Assembly (NCBI GenBank): GCA_015698305.1
Contig: CP048620.1
Location: 3,060,001 to 3,124,000, forward strand
Reading direction: 5' to 3'
From: Candidatus Nitrohelix vancouverensis
GTDB lineage: Bacteria; Nitrospinota; Nitrospinia; Nitrospinales; VA-1
Length of the DNA stretch: 64,000 nt
The notes under the pieces are model-generated. The model had not been told where the DNA came from. It did no database searches and saw only the letters and a program-made list of their open reading frames with translations. Positions 52,779-61,178 of the stretch are shown piece by piece. Numbering within the stretch: the first letter of the stretch is position 1; each line of letters opens with the position of its first letter. Made by a program: the position numbers and the translations under genes.

Positions 52779-53606
52779 ATGGATTTTGCTCAAAAAAAGA
52801 TTCGTCTGTTCGACGCATTGAAACCGCTCGACCGAACGCTGGTCGCCTTCTCTGGCGGCGTCGACAGCGCGCTGGTTCTGGCGGCGGCGCTGGAAACGCT
52901 CGGGCCTGAAAAGGTGCTTGCCGCGACCGCTCAATCTGAAAGTTTGCCGGAAAGAGAATTGAAAGGGGCCGCTGAATTTGCGGCTTCTCTGGGCGCAAAG
53001 CATCATATTCTCCGAACCTGCGAAACCGCCTCGCCCGACTATCTTAAAAACTCCCCCAATCGTTGCTACCACTGCAAGTCGGAACTGTATACGAAGTTAA
53101 CGGAACTGGCGGAGCGAGAAAATTTCGCTCATATCGTCAATGGGGTGAACGCCGACGACCTTGGTGAATTTCGCCCCGGCATTCAGGCGGGCAAAGAGGC
53201 CAATGTCATCAGCCCCCTGGCGGATGCGGGGATGAACAAAGCAGACGTCCGGAGGCTGGCGCAGGAAATGCAATTGCCGCTCTGGGACAAACCGGCGATG
53301 GCCTGCCTGTCTTCGCGCATTCCCTACGGCTCACCCATCACCACCGAAAAATTGTCGATGGTGGAACAGGCCGAAGACCTTCTCATTTCCCTCGGTTTCC
53401 CGCAAATGCGCGTGCGTCATCACGGCGAAGTGGCTCGCATCGAATTACCGCAAGACGATCTGCTTCGCTTCTTTTCCAGCGAGGCCGCGCAGAAGGCCAA
53501 CGACGGACTCAAGAATTTAGGATTTCAGTTTGTCTCCGTTGACGCGGAAGGGTTCCGCTCCGGAAAAATGAACGATGCGCTCAACAGCGCGCAGAAGGAT
53601 GATTGA
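52779..53606 (+). CDS. larE: LarE-like ATP-dependent sulfur transferase
   Basis: A 275-residue PP-loop protein. The ATP site is FSGGVDSAL. Downstream are CYHCK and the conserved MACLSSRIPYG; the cysteine in this last motif is the likely sacrificial sulfur donor by comparison with the family. LarE makes the nickel-pincer cofactor of lactate racemase with LarB and LarC, which are not in the window, so it may serve another thiolation. The ATG at 52779 is preferred over an in-frame TTG at 52767. It lies just after moaA, so both genes may be expressed together. Confidence 0.85.
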   Translation: MDFAQKKIRLFDALKPLDRTLVAFSGGVDSALVLAAALETLGPEKVLAATAQSESLPERELKGAAEFAASLGAKHHILRTCETASPDYLKNSPNRCYHCKSELYTKLTELAERENFAHIVNGVNADDLGEFRPGIQAGKEANVISPLADAGMNKADVRRLAQEMQLPLWDKPAMACLSSRIPYGSPITTEKLSMVEQAEDLLISLGFPQMRVRHHGEVARIELPQDDLLRFFSSEAAQKANDGLKNLGFQFVSVDAEGFRSGKMNDALNSAQKDD

Positions 53607-53611
53607 ACATA

Positions 53612-53845
53612 ATGTGGAACGTTGAACTCAAACCGGAAATAAAAAGAGGATTGAAAGATCCCGACCGCTTCGCAAAAGGCATGGGCTATGCCTACCTGGG
53701 TATGATGATCGTCATGTGCGGCGTGGTCTTCATGCTGTTTCTATTTTTTGCCCGCCCGGAACATGTTTTGCGACCCTCCTGGATTCTCGCGCTCGGCTTC
53801 ATCATCGTCGGCTGGGGCGAATATCAGAAGTTCAAAGGCCGATAA
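53612..53845 (+). CDS. Small two-helix membrane protein
   Basis: A 77-residue protein with a basic N-terminal region and two hydrophobic helices (about 27-46 and 54-71). I recognise no family. The ATG at 53612 is 6 nt after the larE stop and is preceded by AGGA, so it belongs to the moaA-larE unit. It converges with proC, with 5 nt between the stops. Confidence 0.7.
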   Translation: MWNVELKPEIKRGLKDPDRFAKGMGYAYLGMMIVMCGVVFMLFLFFARPEHVLRPSWILALGFIIVGWGEYQKFKGR

Positions 53846-53850
53846 GCCCG

Positions 53851-54681
53851 CTATCTTTTCCCCAGTTCAATCGAACGCAAGGTCGCCTGCTCCACCGCAT
53901 CCATCAAGGTCGCTCGCAAGGCTCCCTTTTCAAGCGCCTTGATGCCCGCAATCGTGGTTCCCGCCGGAGAGGTCACCATATCTTTCAACTCACCGGTATG
54001 CTTGCCGGACTCCTGCGCCAGTTGCGCCGCGCCTAGAACCGTCTGCACCGCCAGCGTGCGAGCAACGTCTCGCGCCAGACCCATCTTCACGCCGCCGTCG
54101 GACAAGGCTTCGATGATGGTGAACACATAAGCCGGGCCGCTACCGCTCAAACCCGTCACCGCGTCGAGCTGGCTTTCGGGGACGTCCACCGTCTGGCCCA
54201 CCGCCTCGAACAAACGATGCGCAATTTTCATATCCATCTTGGACACCGCAGAACCGGGAGCGATGGCAGTTACGCCCGCCAAAGCCAGCGCAGGGGTGTT
54301 GGGCATGGTGCGAATGACATGCGCCTTGCGCGATTCCACGCCGCCTTTCAACACAGATTCTATGGATTGAATGGACACCCCAGCGGCGACAGAGATGAAC
54401 AATTTCTTGTCCAGACTCATTCCGCCCAGTTCTTCCAGAACTGTTTCCATCGCTTGCGGCTTCACCGCAAGAATGATGATATCCGTTTTCTCTGCGACTT
54501 CCCGATTGACCTGACTGGTCTTGACCTTGAAATCATTTCGCAAGGATTCAAGACGAGCGGCGTTGATATCGGAAATTAAAATATTTTTAGGCTCAATGAA
54601 TGAAGCCGCGATCAGTCCTTTGACAATCGCCTGGGCCATATTGCCGCCGCCCAGAAATCCCAGTTTTTTATTCGATAACAC
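53851..54681 (-). CDS. proC: Pyrroline-5-carboxylate reductase
   Basis: A 276-residue enzyme that reduces pyrroline-5-carboxylate to proline with NAD(P)H. The Rossmann motif is GFLGGGNMAQAIVKGL near the N-terminus, and the active-site region is TGLSGSGPAYVFTIIEALSDGGVKMGL. A GTG at 54681 is chosen as start because a textbook AAGGAGG sits 5 nt before it; an ATG 18 nt further upstream has no such signal. It follows yggS and the P-II gene on the same strand. The first enzyme of the pathway, ProB, is encoded at 13.4 kb. Confidence 0.95.
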   Translation of the reverse strand: MLSNKKLGFLGGGNMAQAIVKGLIAASFIEPKNILISDINAARLESLRNDFKVKTSQVNREVAEKTDIIILAVKPQAMETVLEELGGMSLDKKLFISVAAGVSIQSIESVLKGGVESRKAHVIRTMPNTPALALAGVTAIAPGSAVSKMDMKIAHRLFEAVGQTVDVPESQLDAVTGLSGSGPAYVFTIIEALSDGGVKMGLARDVARTLAVQTVLGAAQLAQESGKHTGELKDMVTSPAGTTIAGIKALEKGALRATLMDAVEQATLRSIELGKR

Positions 54682-54698
54682 TTGAACCTCCTTAATCA

Positions 54699-55391
54699 TT
54701 AAACCGTCGCATTTCTCTCGCCAAAAATTGCCGTGCCGACTCGAACCAGCGTCGCACCCTCTTCCACCGCCACCGCGAAATCATTCGTCATTCCCATCGA
54801 CAATTCCGTCAACGAGATCGTGTCGGCTATAGTAGCATATTTGTCGCGCAATTCCCGAAGCCTTGCAAAGTACGGCCGCGAAGCCTCCGGGTCCGGCGCG
54901 GCAGGCGGAATCGTCATCAATCCCTTCACCTGAATCCCCTTAAACTCGGCAACGGCTTCCAGAACCTTCGGTAATTCCTCGGGAGCCATGCCAAACTTCG
55001 AAAGCTCGCCGGAGACGTTGACCTGAAGCAAAATCGGCATCAGCGTATTGCGCTGGACCGCCTTGTCGGAGATCGCCCGCGCCAGTTCCAGGCTGTCCAC
55101 CGAGTGCACCATGTGAAACAGGTCGAAAAGATATTTGACCTTGTTCTTCTGCAAATGTCCGATGAAATGCCATTGCGCGCAATCCCGCCCCAGCTCGGCA
55201 ATTTTGTCCCTTGCTTCCTGAATCTTGTTCTCGCCCAGCAGATCGGCGCCAGCCGCAAGCGCCTCGCGAATCTTGTCGACTGCAATCTGCTTGCTGACGG
55301 AGACCAGACGCACTTCGGCGGGATCGCGCCCCGAAGCTTTGGCGGCGTCCGCGATTTGCTGTTTTATGAGCCTGAGTTGTTCAGATATCAA
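54699..55391 (-). CDS. yggS: YggS/PLPBP-family pyridoxal phosphate-binding protein
   Basis: A protein of about 230 residues in the YggS family. It has the PLP lysine in RLVSVSKQ and the conserved HFIGHLQKNKVK, LQVNVSGELSKFGM and LSMGMTNDFAVAVEEG segments. YggS homologues buffer PLP and affect amino-acid homeostasis; in cyanobacteria the homologue is PipY. The true start is uncertain: I use a TTG at 55391, because the frame runs open further upstream into the P-II gene. It lies between P-II and proC on the same strand, suggesting a joint nitrogen/amino-acid function. Confidence 0.88.
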   Translation of the reverse strand: MISEQLRLIKQQIADAAKASGRDPAEVRLVSVSKQIAVDKIREALAAGADLLGENKIQEARDKIAELGRDCAQWHFIGHLQKNKVKYLFDLFHMVHSVDSLELARAISDKAVQRNTLMPILLQVNVSGELSKFGMAPEELPKVLEAVAEFKGIQVKGLMTIPPAAPDPEASRPYFARLRELRDKYATIADTISLTELSMGMTNDFAVAVEEGATLVRVGTAIFGERNATV

Positions 55392-55416
55392 AAGAGTGCG
55401 CAGGTGTGATTGAAAT

Positions 55417-55755
55417 TCAATACAAGGCTTGCGTGCCTTTTTCGCCGGTACGGATGCGGATCGCTTCTTCCACCGGCAAGATGAAAATTTTTCCATCGCT
55501 GAGGTTGCCGGTGTGGACGGTCTGCATCAAGGTCTGAACGACCTCGTCGACCGCTTCATTCTCCAGCACGATGGTGATTTCCACCCCGGGGTGAAACTGG
55601 GGAACCGTATGCTCCGTGTTGGAAGTCATCTGGTGCATTGGCTTGCCGATGCCCTTGATGTCGCTGATGGACAGACCCGGCACGCCCAGCTCGAACAATC
55701 GCGCTCGAACGGCTTCCAGTTTTTCGTATTGAATGTAACTCTTTATCATTTTCAT
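55417..55755 (-). CDS. P-II-like nitrogen regulatory protein with altered T-loop
   Basis: A 112-residue P-II family protein. The C-terminal signature GKIFILPVEEAIRIRTGEKG is intact, and the fold pattern matches GlnB/GlnK. The T-loop region (residues about 37-56, GKPMHQMTSNTEHTVPQF) has no tyrosine, so the usual uridylylation site is missing. ATP- and 2-oxoglutarate-responsive binding may remain, but its targets probably differ from those of canonical GlnB. The start is ATG 55755; two nearby upstream ATGs are alternatives. It is upstream of yggS and proC, probably as one operon. Confidence 0.9.
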   Translation of the reverse strand: MKMIKSYIQYEKLEAVRARLFELGVPGLSISDIKGIGKPMHQMTSNTEHTVPQFHPGVEITIVLENEAVDEVVQTLMQTVHTGNLSDGKIFILPVEEAIRIRTGEKGTQALY

Positions 55756-55872
55756 AGCGTGCATCAAATCTAAATTAAAAATCAGGACAAAGCAACAGTT
55801 TCAACACAATTATTCGCCAATCAAACCACGGAACTGAATCAAACAAACCCTTTGCCAGTACGCAGGCTCACA

Positions 55873-56685
55873 TCAAGCCGGAGCTTCGACCGAACGATTC
55901 TCTTCGGGAGGCGCGAACAGTTGCTTCCAGTTCTGTTTCTCCCAGGCCTTCGCCGCGTCAAAATCGCGAAACTCGCGTTCCTTCTTTTTGAAGGCGTTGT
56001 GATGATAACTGTAACGCCCGTTGATTTTTTTTGGCGGCGCCCACTGATGGCACATCTCGTGATACACCGTCAACTCGAGAACGCAACGCGGCACAAAGGA
56101 TTGCTTCAAGCGCGGGTGGATGCGTATTTCATTGGACTTGTGATCGTAAGAACCGAAACGAAACGAACGGCTGTTGGTCGCGCCGCTTTCTCTTCCCCAG
56201 CGAATGGTCGCGGTGACAGCGTTATCAAAATATTCGGCATTGATTCGTTTGAAAATTTCATCAAGGTCCGCCTCACCCGACGACGTTTCCGGAGTCAAAA
56301 TATCTGGCGAGGGATCAAACAAGCCGCCCAAGGGAGCGGCGTCGCGACTGCAACAGTCCTCGACAACTTCTGCATATTCCGGCGGCAGAGAGGCCTCGCC
56401 TTTCAAACTCGCAAGAATTTTCTTGCGCAGAACCTGCATCACAGCCTCGCGGTCGGCGGAAAAAAAGTCAAAGAACGAGGGATTAAAAACTTCAAGGGAA
56501 AGCGGCGTTTCGGAATCCTTGTCTTTTGCGATGGACGCCTGAATCATAAAATCGATTCCGCCCTTGCGACATTTAAACAGGACCGCCCAAAGTCTGCCCT
56601 GCGAGCCGCGTTCCTTACCGCGCCCCTTGACCAGAGCGCCGATATTGAGGGATTTGCCCAAACTGCCTTTTGTTAACTGGTTCAT
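55873..56685 (-). CDS. SprT-like zinc metallopeptidase-domain protein
   Basis: A 270-residue protein. The first 110 residues are a variable domain; the C-terminal half is an SprT-like region with the zinc site YHEMCHQWAPP (HExxH) and a third histidine in YSYHHNAFKKKEREF. Family knowledge: SprT-like proteins include DNA-protein crosslink proteases (Spartan) and many of unknown role. No cysteine-type zinc ribbon is seen. It has no signal peptide, so it is probably cytoplasmic. It is divergent from the esterase gene. Confidence 0.82.
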   Translation of the reverse strand: MNQLTKGSLGKSLNIGALVKGRGKERGSQGRLWAVLFKCRKGGIDFMIQASIAKDKDSETPLSLEVFNPSFFDFFSADREAVMQVLRKKILASLKGEASLPPEYAEVVEDCCSRDAAPLGGLFDPSPDILTPETSSGEADLDEIFKRINAEYFDNAVTATIRWGRESGATNSRSFRFGSYDHKSNEIRIHPRLKQSFVPRCVLELTVYHEMCHQWAPPKKINGRYSYHHNAFKKKEREFRDFDAAKAWEKQNWKQLFAPPEENRSVEAPA

Positions 56686-56833
56686 GTATTCTGTAAGCCT
56701 CCCAACAGGTTGAACTAGCAGTCAATAGCAATCGAAGTTTACAGAACCTGAAATCTCTTGTCCAGCGAGTAAATCGCCTAGACGCAAGGCGGTCTGGCTT
56801 TACTTCGCCTGCGTTTTATTTTAAGGTTGAACT
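56686..56833 (+). promoter_or_regulatory. Structured leader of the lipoprotein esterase gene, possible attenuator
   Basis: Two mutually exclusive structures can be drawn. One is the terminator hairpin ACGCAAGGCG/CGCCTGCGT (56782-56814). The other is a longer imperfect hairpin pairing GCGAGTAAA (56765-56773) with TTTACTTCGC (about 56800-56808) and, inside it, GCCTAGAC with GTCTGGC. An 11-nt direct repeat AGGTTGAACTA occurs at 56707-56717 and again at 56824-56834 over the ribosome binding site. AACCTG at 56745-56750 can pair with either copy. I could not find the promoter. Confidence 0.5.
56782..56822 (+). terminator. Intrinsic terminator immediately upstream of the esterase gene
   Basis: A 9-bp stem with one bulged A and a 14-nt loop is followed by TTTTATTTT (from 56814). 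It ends only about 12 nt before the ATG at 56834, so it lies in the leader and not at the end of a gene. Confidence 0.65.
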
Positions 56834-58177
56834 ATGAAAACACTAATATTCTTTTTACTCGCCCTGACCCTGAACGCCTGCTCCGGCCTTCCTCTAAACG
56901 ATAGTTCATCCAGCGAAGCGTCGCTGGATTCCTTACGCGCAGACATCGCGCAGTTCCTGGAAACTTCCGACGCTAAAGTGGAAGAAACCCTCATCAATAA
57001 ACTACGCGCTGAAAAAACGTCTCACGCCGACGTGAAGCGGATATTGAAAGAACCCTTCGCCATACGCGAAGGCGTTCCCGGTTTACACAGCCAAAAAACG
57101 CTGAAGGCGAACGAGAAGGAATACACTTACGCCTTGTTTGCTCCCGAACCGGCGACGGAAGAACAGACCTTTCCCATGATCGTGGTTTTGCACGGCATGG
57201 GCGGAAGCGGCCCCAACACTTTACCCGCCTGGGTCGAGAGACTGAACAAGCAATACATCATCGTCAGCCCCTCTTATCCCATGGGCGCCTGGTGGTCGAA
57301 AAACGCCGAAGAGATGGTGATGAAACTCATTCGCGAAACCGCCGCCGAGTATCCCGTCGATTTCAACCGAATCTTCATCGCCGGACTTTCCAACGGGGCA
57401 ATTGGCGCCTACATGATGGGCATGTTTTATCCCGACCTGTTTGCGGGCGTCGTTCCCATCGCCGGGAGCATCACGCCGCGCTACATGCATTTTCTGGTCA
57501 ATCTCAACCACACTCCCGTCTATATGATTCAGGGAAAATACGATCCGATGTTTCCGATCGCTCTCAGCCGCCGGGTCTACCAGATTTTAAGCGACATGAA
57601 ATACCCCGCCGTCTATCGAGAGCATGAGGAAAAGGGTAGCGCGCACGGCGGGCATTTTATGCCCGAGTCGGAAGTCGCGCCGCTGGTCGCCTGGATGAGC
57701 CAGCAGAAACGCTCGCCCAACCCCAACACTATACGCATGACGCGGGAAGCCAACCATATGGCCCCCATCCACTGGGCGCAACTCAGTCGGGGCAACCAAC
57801 TTGCCGCCCTGCAAATCCCCGGCCCGGAGCAGGAGAAGGTCAACCTTCGCGACGGAAAAATCGGCACTTTGTTCGCGCTTTTCAAAGGCGACAACCTCAT
57901 TGAAGTCATGGGAAAGAACGTCGTCGAATGCGAACTGTATCTGAGCGAGGACATGATCGATTTCGACAAACCCGTGATCGTCACGCGCCAGACCATCGAA
58001 GACAGCAACAATCAGTTGATTCCCGGCCCCAAGCTCCCCGGTTATCATCAACGGGCGCGAAAGGATATCGGCGTTCTCCTCCGCCACTTCAAGGAGCGAC
58101 GCGATCCCGAACTATTGTACGACGCTAAAATAAATGTCAGTTGGGAAGAAAGCGTCGGATTTGCTCAACGGCAATGA
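56834..58177 (+). CDS. Lipoprotein esterase (alpha/beta hydrolase, PHB-depolymerase-like)
   Basis: A 447-residue protein with a lipoprotein signal peptide (lipobox LNAC at residues 13-16), so it is lipid-anchored. The alpha/beta-hydrolase core has MIVVLHGMGGSGPN, the nucleophile motif GLSNGAIGAYM, the acid in QGKYDPMF and the histidine in AHGGHFMPE, a complete catalytic triad. A C-terminal domain of about 150 residues follows, of unknown role. Relatives act on esters such as polyhydroxyalkanoates or feruloyl esters; the substrate is not known. A terminator-containing leader precedes it. Its stop overlaps the mutS2 start by 4 nt, though co-regulation with mutS2 is surprising. Confidence 0.88.
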   Translation: MKTLIFFLLALTLNACSGLPLNDSSSSEASLDSLRADIAQFLETSDAKVEETLINKLRAEKTSHADVKRILKEPFAIREGVPGLHSQKTLKANEKEYTYALFAPEPATEEQTFPMIVVLHGMGGSGPNTLPAWVERLNKQYIIVSPSYPMGAWWSKNAEEMVMKLIRETAAEYPVDFNRIFIAGLSNGAIGAYMMGMFYPDLFAGVVPIAGSITPRYMHFLVNLNHTPVYMIQGKYDPMFPIALSRRVYQILSDMKYPAVYREHEEKGSAHGGHFMPESEVAPLVAWMSQQKRSPNPNTIRMTREANHMAPIHWAQLSRGNQLAALQIPGPEQEKVNLRDGKIGTLFALFKGDNLIEVMGKNVVECELYLSEDMIDFDKPVIVTRQTIEDSNNQLIPGPKLPGYHQRARKDIGVLLRHFKERRDPELLYDAKINVSWEESVGFAQRQ

Positions 58178-60555
58178 CATCGACTCCTTACGAATCGGCC
58201 GCCTATTGGCTTGAAAAATCCAGACGCCTGCTGGGCTGGAACCTGATCCGCGACGCGCTGGCCGCTTACGCGCATTCGGAATCCACCCGCGAACTCTGCG
58301 CCACGCTGGAGCCTGCGGAGAGCCGCGAAGACGCTCAAACCCTGTCCCTCGAAACCGAGGAAATGCATGCCCTGCTGGAATCCGCCGAGGGCTTTCCCAT
58401 CGCTCCCTTCGAGAACATGGAGCGTCTGCTGGAAGAAATCACCGACCAGGCCTTCATCGAACCGGAACAATGCCTGAACGTTAAAAAATTCCTCACCACA
58501 GTCGGCTCCGTCAAACGCCGGGTGGACAAACGCGAGCGAGCGCCTTTCCTCAAAGTGTACGCCGAACGACTCGATTCTCTGGGCGCCGTTTTTTCAGAAC
58601 TGAACCGATGCATTGGCGACGATGGAGAGATCCGCGACGACGCATCGCCGGAATTGAAACAGGCCATTCGCGACGCCCAGCAAGCGCGCCAGAAACTGGA
58701 AGACTCCATTCGCAAAATGATGGCGAGCGCGACTCTCAAAGACGCCTTGCAGGACGATTATTTCACCGAACGGGAAGGCCGTCTCGTGTTCCCGGTGCGC
58801 ACCGATCGCAGAACCAAAGTGCAGGGAATCGTTCACGACAGTTCCGCCAGCGGTCAGACGGTTTACATGGAACCTTCGACGCTGGTTCCTTTGAACAATC
58901 AAATGAAGATTGCGCGCCTCACCATCGAACGCGAAAAGGCGCGAATTCTCCAGGCCCTGGCATCTCTGATCCTGCAACAACATGGAACGATGATGGCAAA
59001 TCTCGACGCGCTGATTCATCTCGATCAAATCCATTCACGCGCGCGACTGGGACGCGTCATGAACGCGACGCCCTGCAAACTCAACGATAACGGCCCCATG
59101 CATTTGCTTCAGGCGCGCAATCCAGAATTGCTTCTAAACCGAAGCCCCGTAGTCGCCAACGATATCTGCTGGGACGACACGGTCGGCACGCTCATCATCT
59201 CCGGCCCCAACACCGGAGGCAAAACGGTGACGCTGAAAACTGTCGGCCTGTTTTCTCTCATGGCGCGCGCGGGCTTGAGACTGCCCGTCGCCGAAAACTC
59301 GGAGATGCCGTTTTTCTCCCAGGTCTTCGCCGACATCGGAGACGACCAGAACATTCAGGAAAATCTCTCCACCTTTTCAGGACATCTCAAAAAAATCATT
59401 TATATTCTCGAACAGGCGTCGCCTGAAGCGCTCGTCCTGCTCGACGAATTGGGAATCGCCACCGACCCGCTGGAAGGCGCGGCGCTGGCAGAGTCCATCC
59501 TTCTCGAATTAAAGGACAAGGGCGCGACGACGCTGGTCTCCACGCATTACCTCGAACTGAAAATGATGGCGCAAACCCAAGCCGGGTTCCTCAACGCCTG
59601 CGCCGAGTTCAACCCGGAAACCCTCGCGCCGACCTACCGCCTGTTATTTGGAACTCCGGGGCAGAGCGCCGCTCTCGATACGGCAACGCGACTGGGACTG
59701 CCGGAGGCCATCATCCGCAAGGCGAGACTGATTTACGAACGCGGCGACAATCGCGCCGACGCGCTCTTGCAAACCCTGACCCAGCAACGCCTCGAACTGG
59801 AAAAGAAAGAAGCTCTGCTGAGAGAAGAGTTGGAAAAAGCGCAACGACTGGCGGAAGAGCAACGGCAAAGCGCCGAGCGTTTGAAAGAACAGGAAAGCGA
59901 ATTCAAGAAAAATAAAGCCAAGCGTTTGCAAGCGCTGATACGAGAGGCCAAATCGCAAATCCGTCAATGGATGCTGGAAGCTAAAGGCAATCGCACGGCT
60001 CCGAACCTGAAAAAGATCGAGAAAAAAATTCACGAACTGGGCCGCGTTCCGGCGGCGCCTGCCGAAGCGCCCGCTGGCTGGGATCGTCCGGCGAACACCT
60101 TGAAGCAAGGGGACTCGGTATTGATCAAGAGCTACGGTAAAACCGGAGTCCTGCTGGACTCGCCGCAGGAGAAGAAAAAAGTGCGCGTCCAGATCGGCAA
60201 CATGGTGTCCGTGGTGGAGTCCGCTCACCTGCTCGGCTCCAACACTCATCGCGCCGCACAGGTTTCGCAAGCGGAGTCGAGCGTCAAGGTTCATGCGGAA
60301 ACCTTCGGTCAGGCAACCACGACCTGCGATTTGCGCGGTATGGAATCCGACGAGGCGCTATCGACTCTGGAAACCTTCATCAGCCGCGCCATCGTTAAAA
60401 AGACGGGACGTCTCACCATCATTCACGGGCACGGTCGGGGAACGATCAAAAATCTGGTTCGGGATTATTTAAGCGAAACGGGGATCTGTAAAAATTTTGT
60501 TCCCGGAGGTCGCTGGGAAGGCGGCGATGGCGTGACCATCGTCGAAACGGAGTAA
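58174..60555 (+). CDS. mutS2: MutS2 endonuclease
   Basis: A 793-residue protein of the MutS2 family, which acts in recombination suppression and ribosome rescue rather than mismatch repair. Visible parts are the lever and clamp helices (to about 300), the ABC-type ATPase with Walker A SGPNTGGKT and Walker B LVLLDELGIATDP, a Lys/Glu-rich coiled coil (about 520-620), a KOW-like region and a C-terminal Smr nuclease domain (CDLRGMESDEAL and IIHGHGRGTIK). The start is the ATG at 58174, overlapping the upstream stop. An ATG-free upstream extension is unlikely. Confidence 0.96.
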   Translation: MTSTPYESAAYWLEKSRRLLGWNLIRDALAAYAHSESTRELCATLEPAESREDAQTLSLETEEMHALLESAEGFPIAPFENMERLLEEITDQAFIEPEQCLNVKKFLTTVGSVKRRVDKRERAPFLKVYAERLDSLGAVFSELNRCIGDDGEIRDDASPELKQAIRDAQQARQKLEDSIRKMMASATLKDALQDDYFTEREGRLVFPVRTDRRTKVQGIVHDSSASGQTVYMEPSTLVPLNNQMKIARLTIEREKARILQALASLILQQHGTMMANLDALIHLDQIHSRARLGRVMNATPCKLNDNGPMHLLQARNPELLLNRSPVVANDICWDDTVGTLIISGPNTGGKTVTLKTVGLFSLMARAGLRLPVAENSEMPFFSQVFADIGDDQNIQENLSTFSGHLKKIIYILEQASPEALVLLDELGIATDPLEGAALAESILLELKDKGATTLVSTHYLELKMMAQTQAGFLNACAEFNPETLAPTYRLLFGTPGQSAALDTATRLGLPEAIIRKARLIYERGDNRADALLQTLTQQRLELEKKEALLREELEKAQRLAEEQRQSAERLKEQESEFKKNKAKRLQALIREAKSQIRQWMLEAKGNRTAPNLKKIEKKIHELGRVPAAPAEAPAGWDRPANTLKQGDSVLIKSYGKTGVLLDSPQEKKKVRVQIGNMVSVVESAHLLGSNTHRAAQVSQAESSVKVHAETFGQATTTCDLRGMESDEALSTLETFISRAIVKKTGRLTIIHGHGRGTIKNLVRDYLSETGICKNFVPGGRWEGGDGVTIVETE

Positions 60556-60579
60556 GCAATCACTCACAGGGAGAAACTC

Positions 60580-61158
60580 ATGATCGCATTAACGCGTATT
60601 TTCGGCTCGATTTTTCTACTCGCTTTATTGACCGCCCAAACGGTTCAGGCGGAAACGCCGCAGGTCTCTCTGCGCGGCAAGGCGCTGACCCTGCAGGGAC
60701 AAACCATTCAGGTCGGGCAACCTTTACCGGACATCGCCTTGCCGGACACGGGACTGACCATGCGCCCACTGCGCGCATTCAACGGCAAAGTCACCATCCT
60801 CAGCGTGGTGCCGTCGATAGACACCCCGACCTGCGAGGAACAAACGCATATCCTCAGCGAAAAAAATGACGGCTTGGATGCTTCTGCGAATTTAATCACC
60901 GTCAGCCGGGACCTTCCTTTCGCGCAAAAACGATTCGCCAAGGAAGCCAAAATCCACAACCTGACTTTTCTCTCCGATTACCGGGACGCCGCGTTTGGAA
61001 AAAACATGGGTTTGCTCATTGAAGAAAACCGACTGCTGGCGCGCGCCGTCATGGTTCTGGACAAGGACGGCATCGTTCGTTATCTGGAAGTCGTCTCGGA
61101 ACTGAGCCAACTGCCAGCAATGGCGAAAGCCTTTGAAACGGCGCGCGGCCTGCTCTAG
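60580..61158 (+). CDS. tpx: Exported single-cysteine thiol peroxidase (Tpx-like)
   Basis: A 192-residue peroxiredoxin of the Tpx group. A signal peptide ends near TVQA, so it acts in the periplasm, whereas typical Tpx is cytoplasmic. The peroxidatic cysteine is C85 in SIDTPTCEEQT. The resolving-cysteine position, normally in the stretch after LPFAQKRF, is A120, and C85 is the only cysteine in the protein, so it must be reduced by an external thiol or act as a 1-Cys type. It follows mutS2 by 24 nt and converges with the M16 peptidase gene. Confidence 0.93.
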   Translation: MIALTRIFGSIFLLALLTAQTVQAETPQVSLRGKALTLQGQTIQVGQPLPDIALPDTGLTMRPLRAFNGKVTILSVVPSIDTPTCEEQTHILSEKNDGLDASANLITVSRDLPFAQKRFAKEAKIHNLTFLSDYRDAAFGKNMGLLIEENRLLARAVMVLDKDGIVRYLEVVSELSQLPAMAKAFETARGLL

Positions 61159-61178
61159 CAATCAGAAGCGGAACGCGA

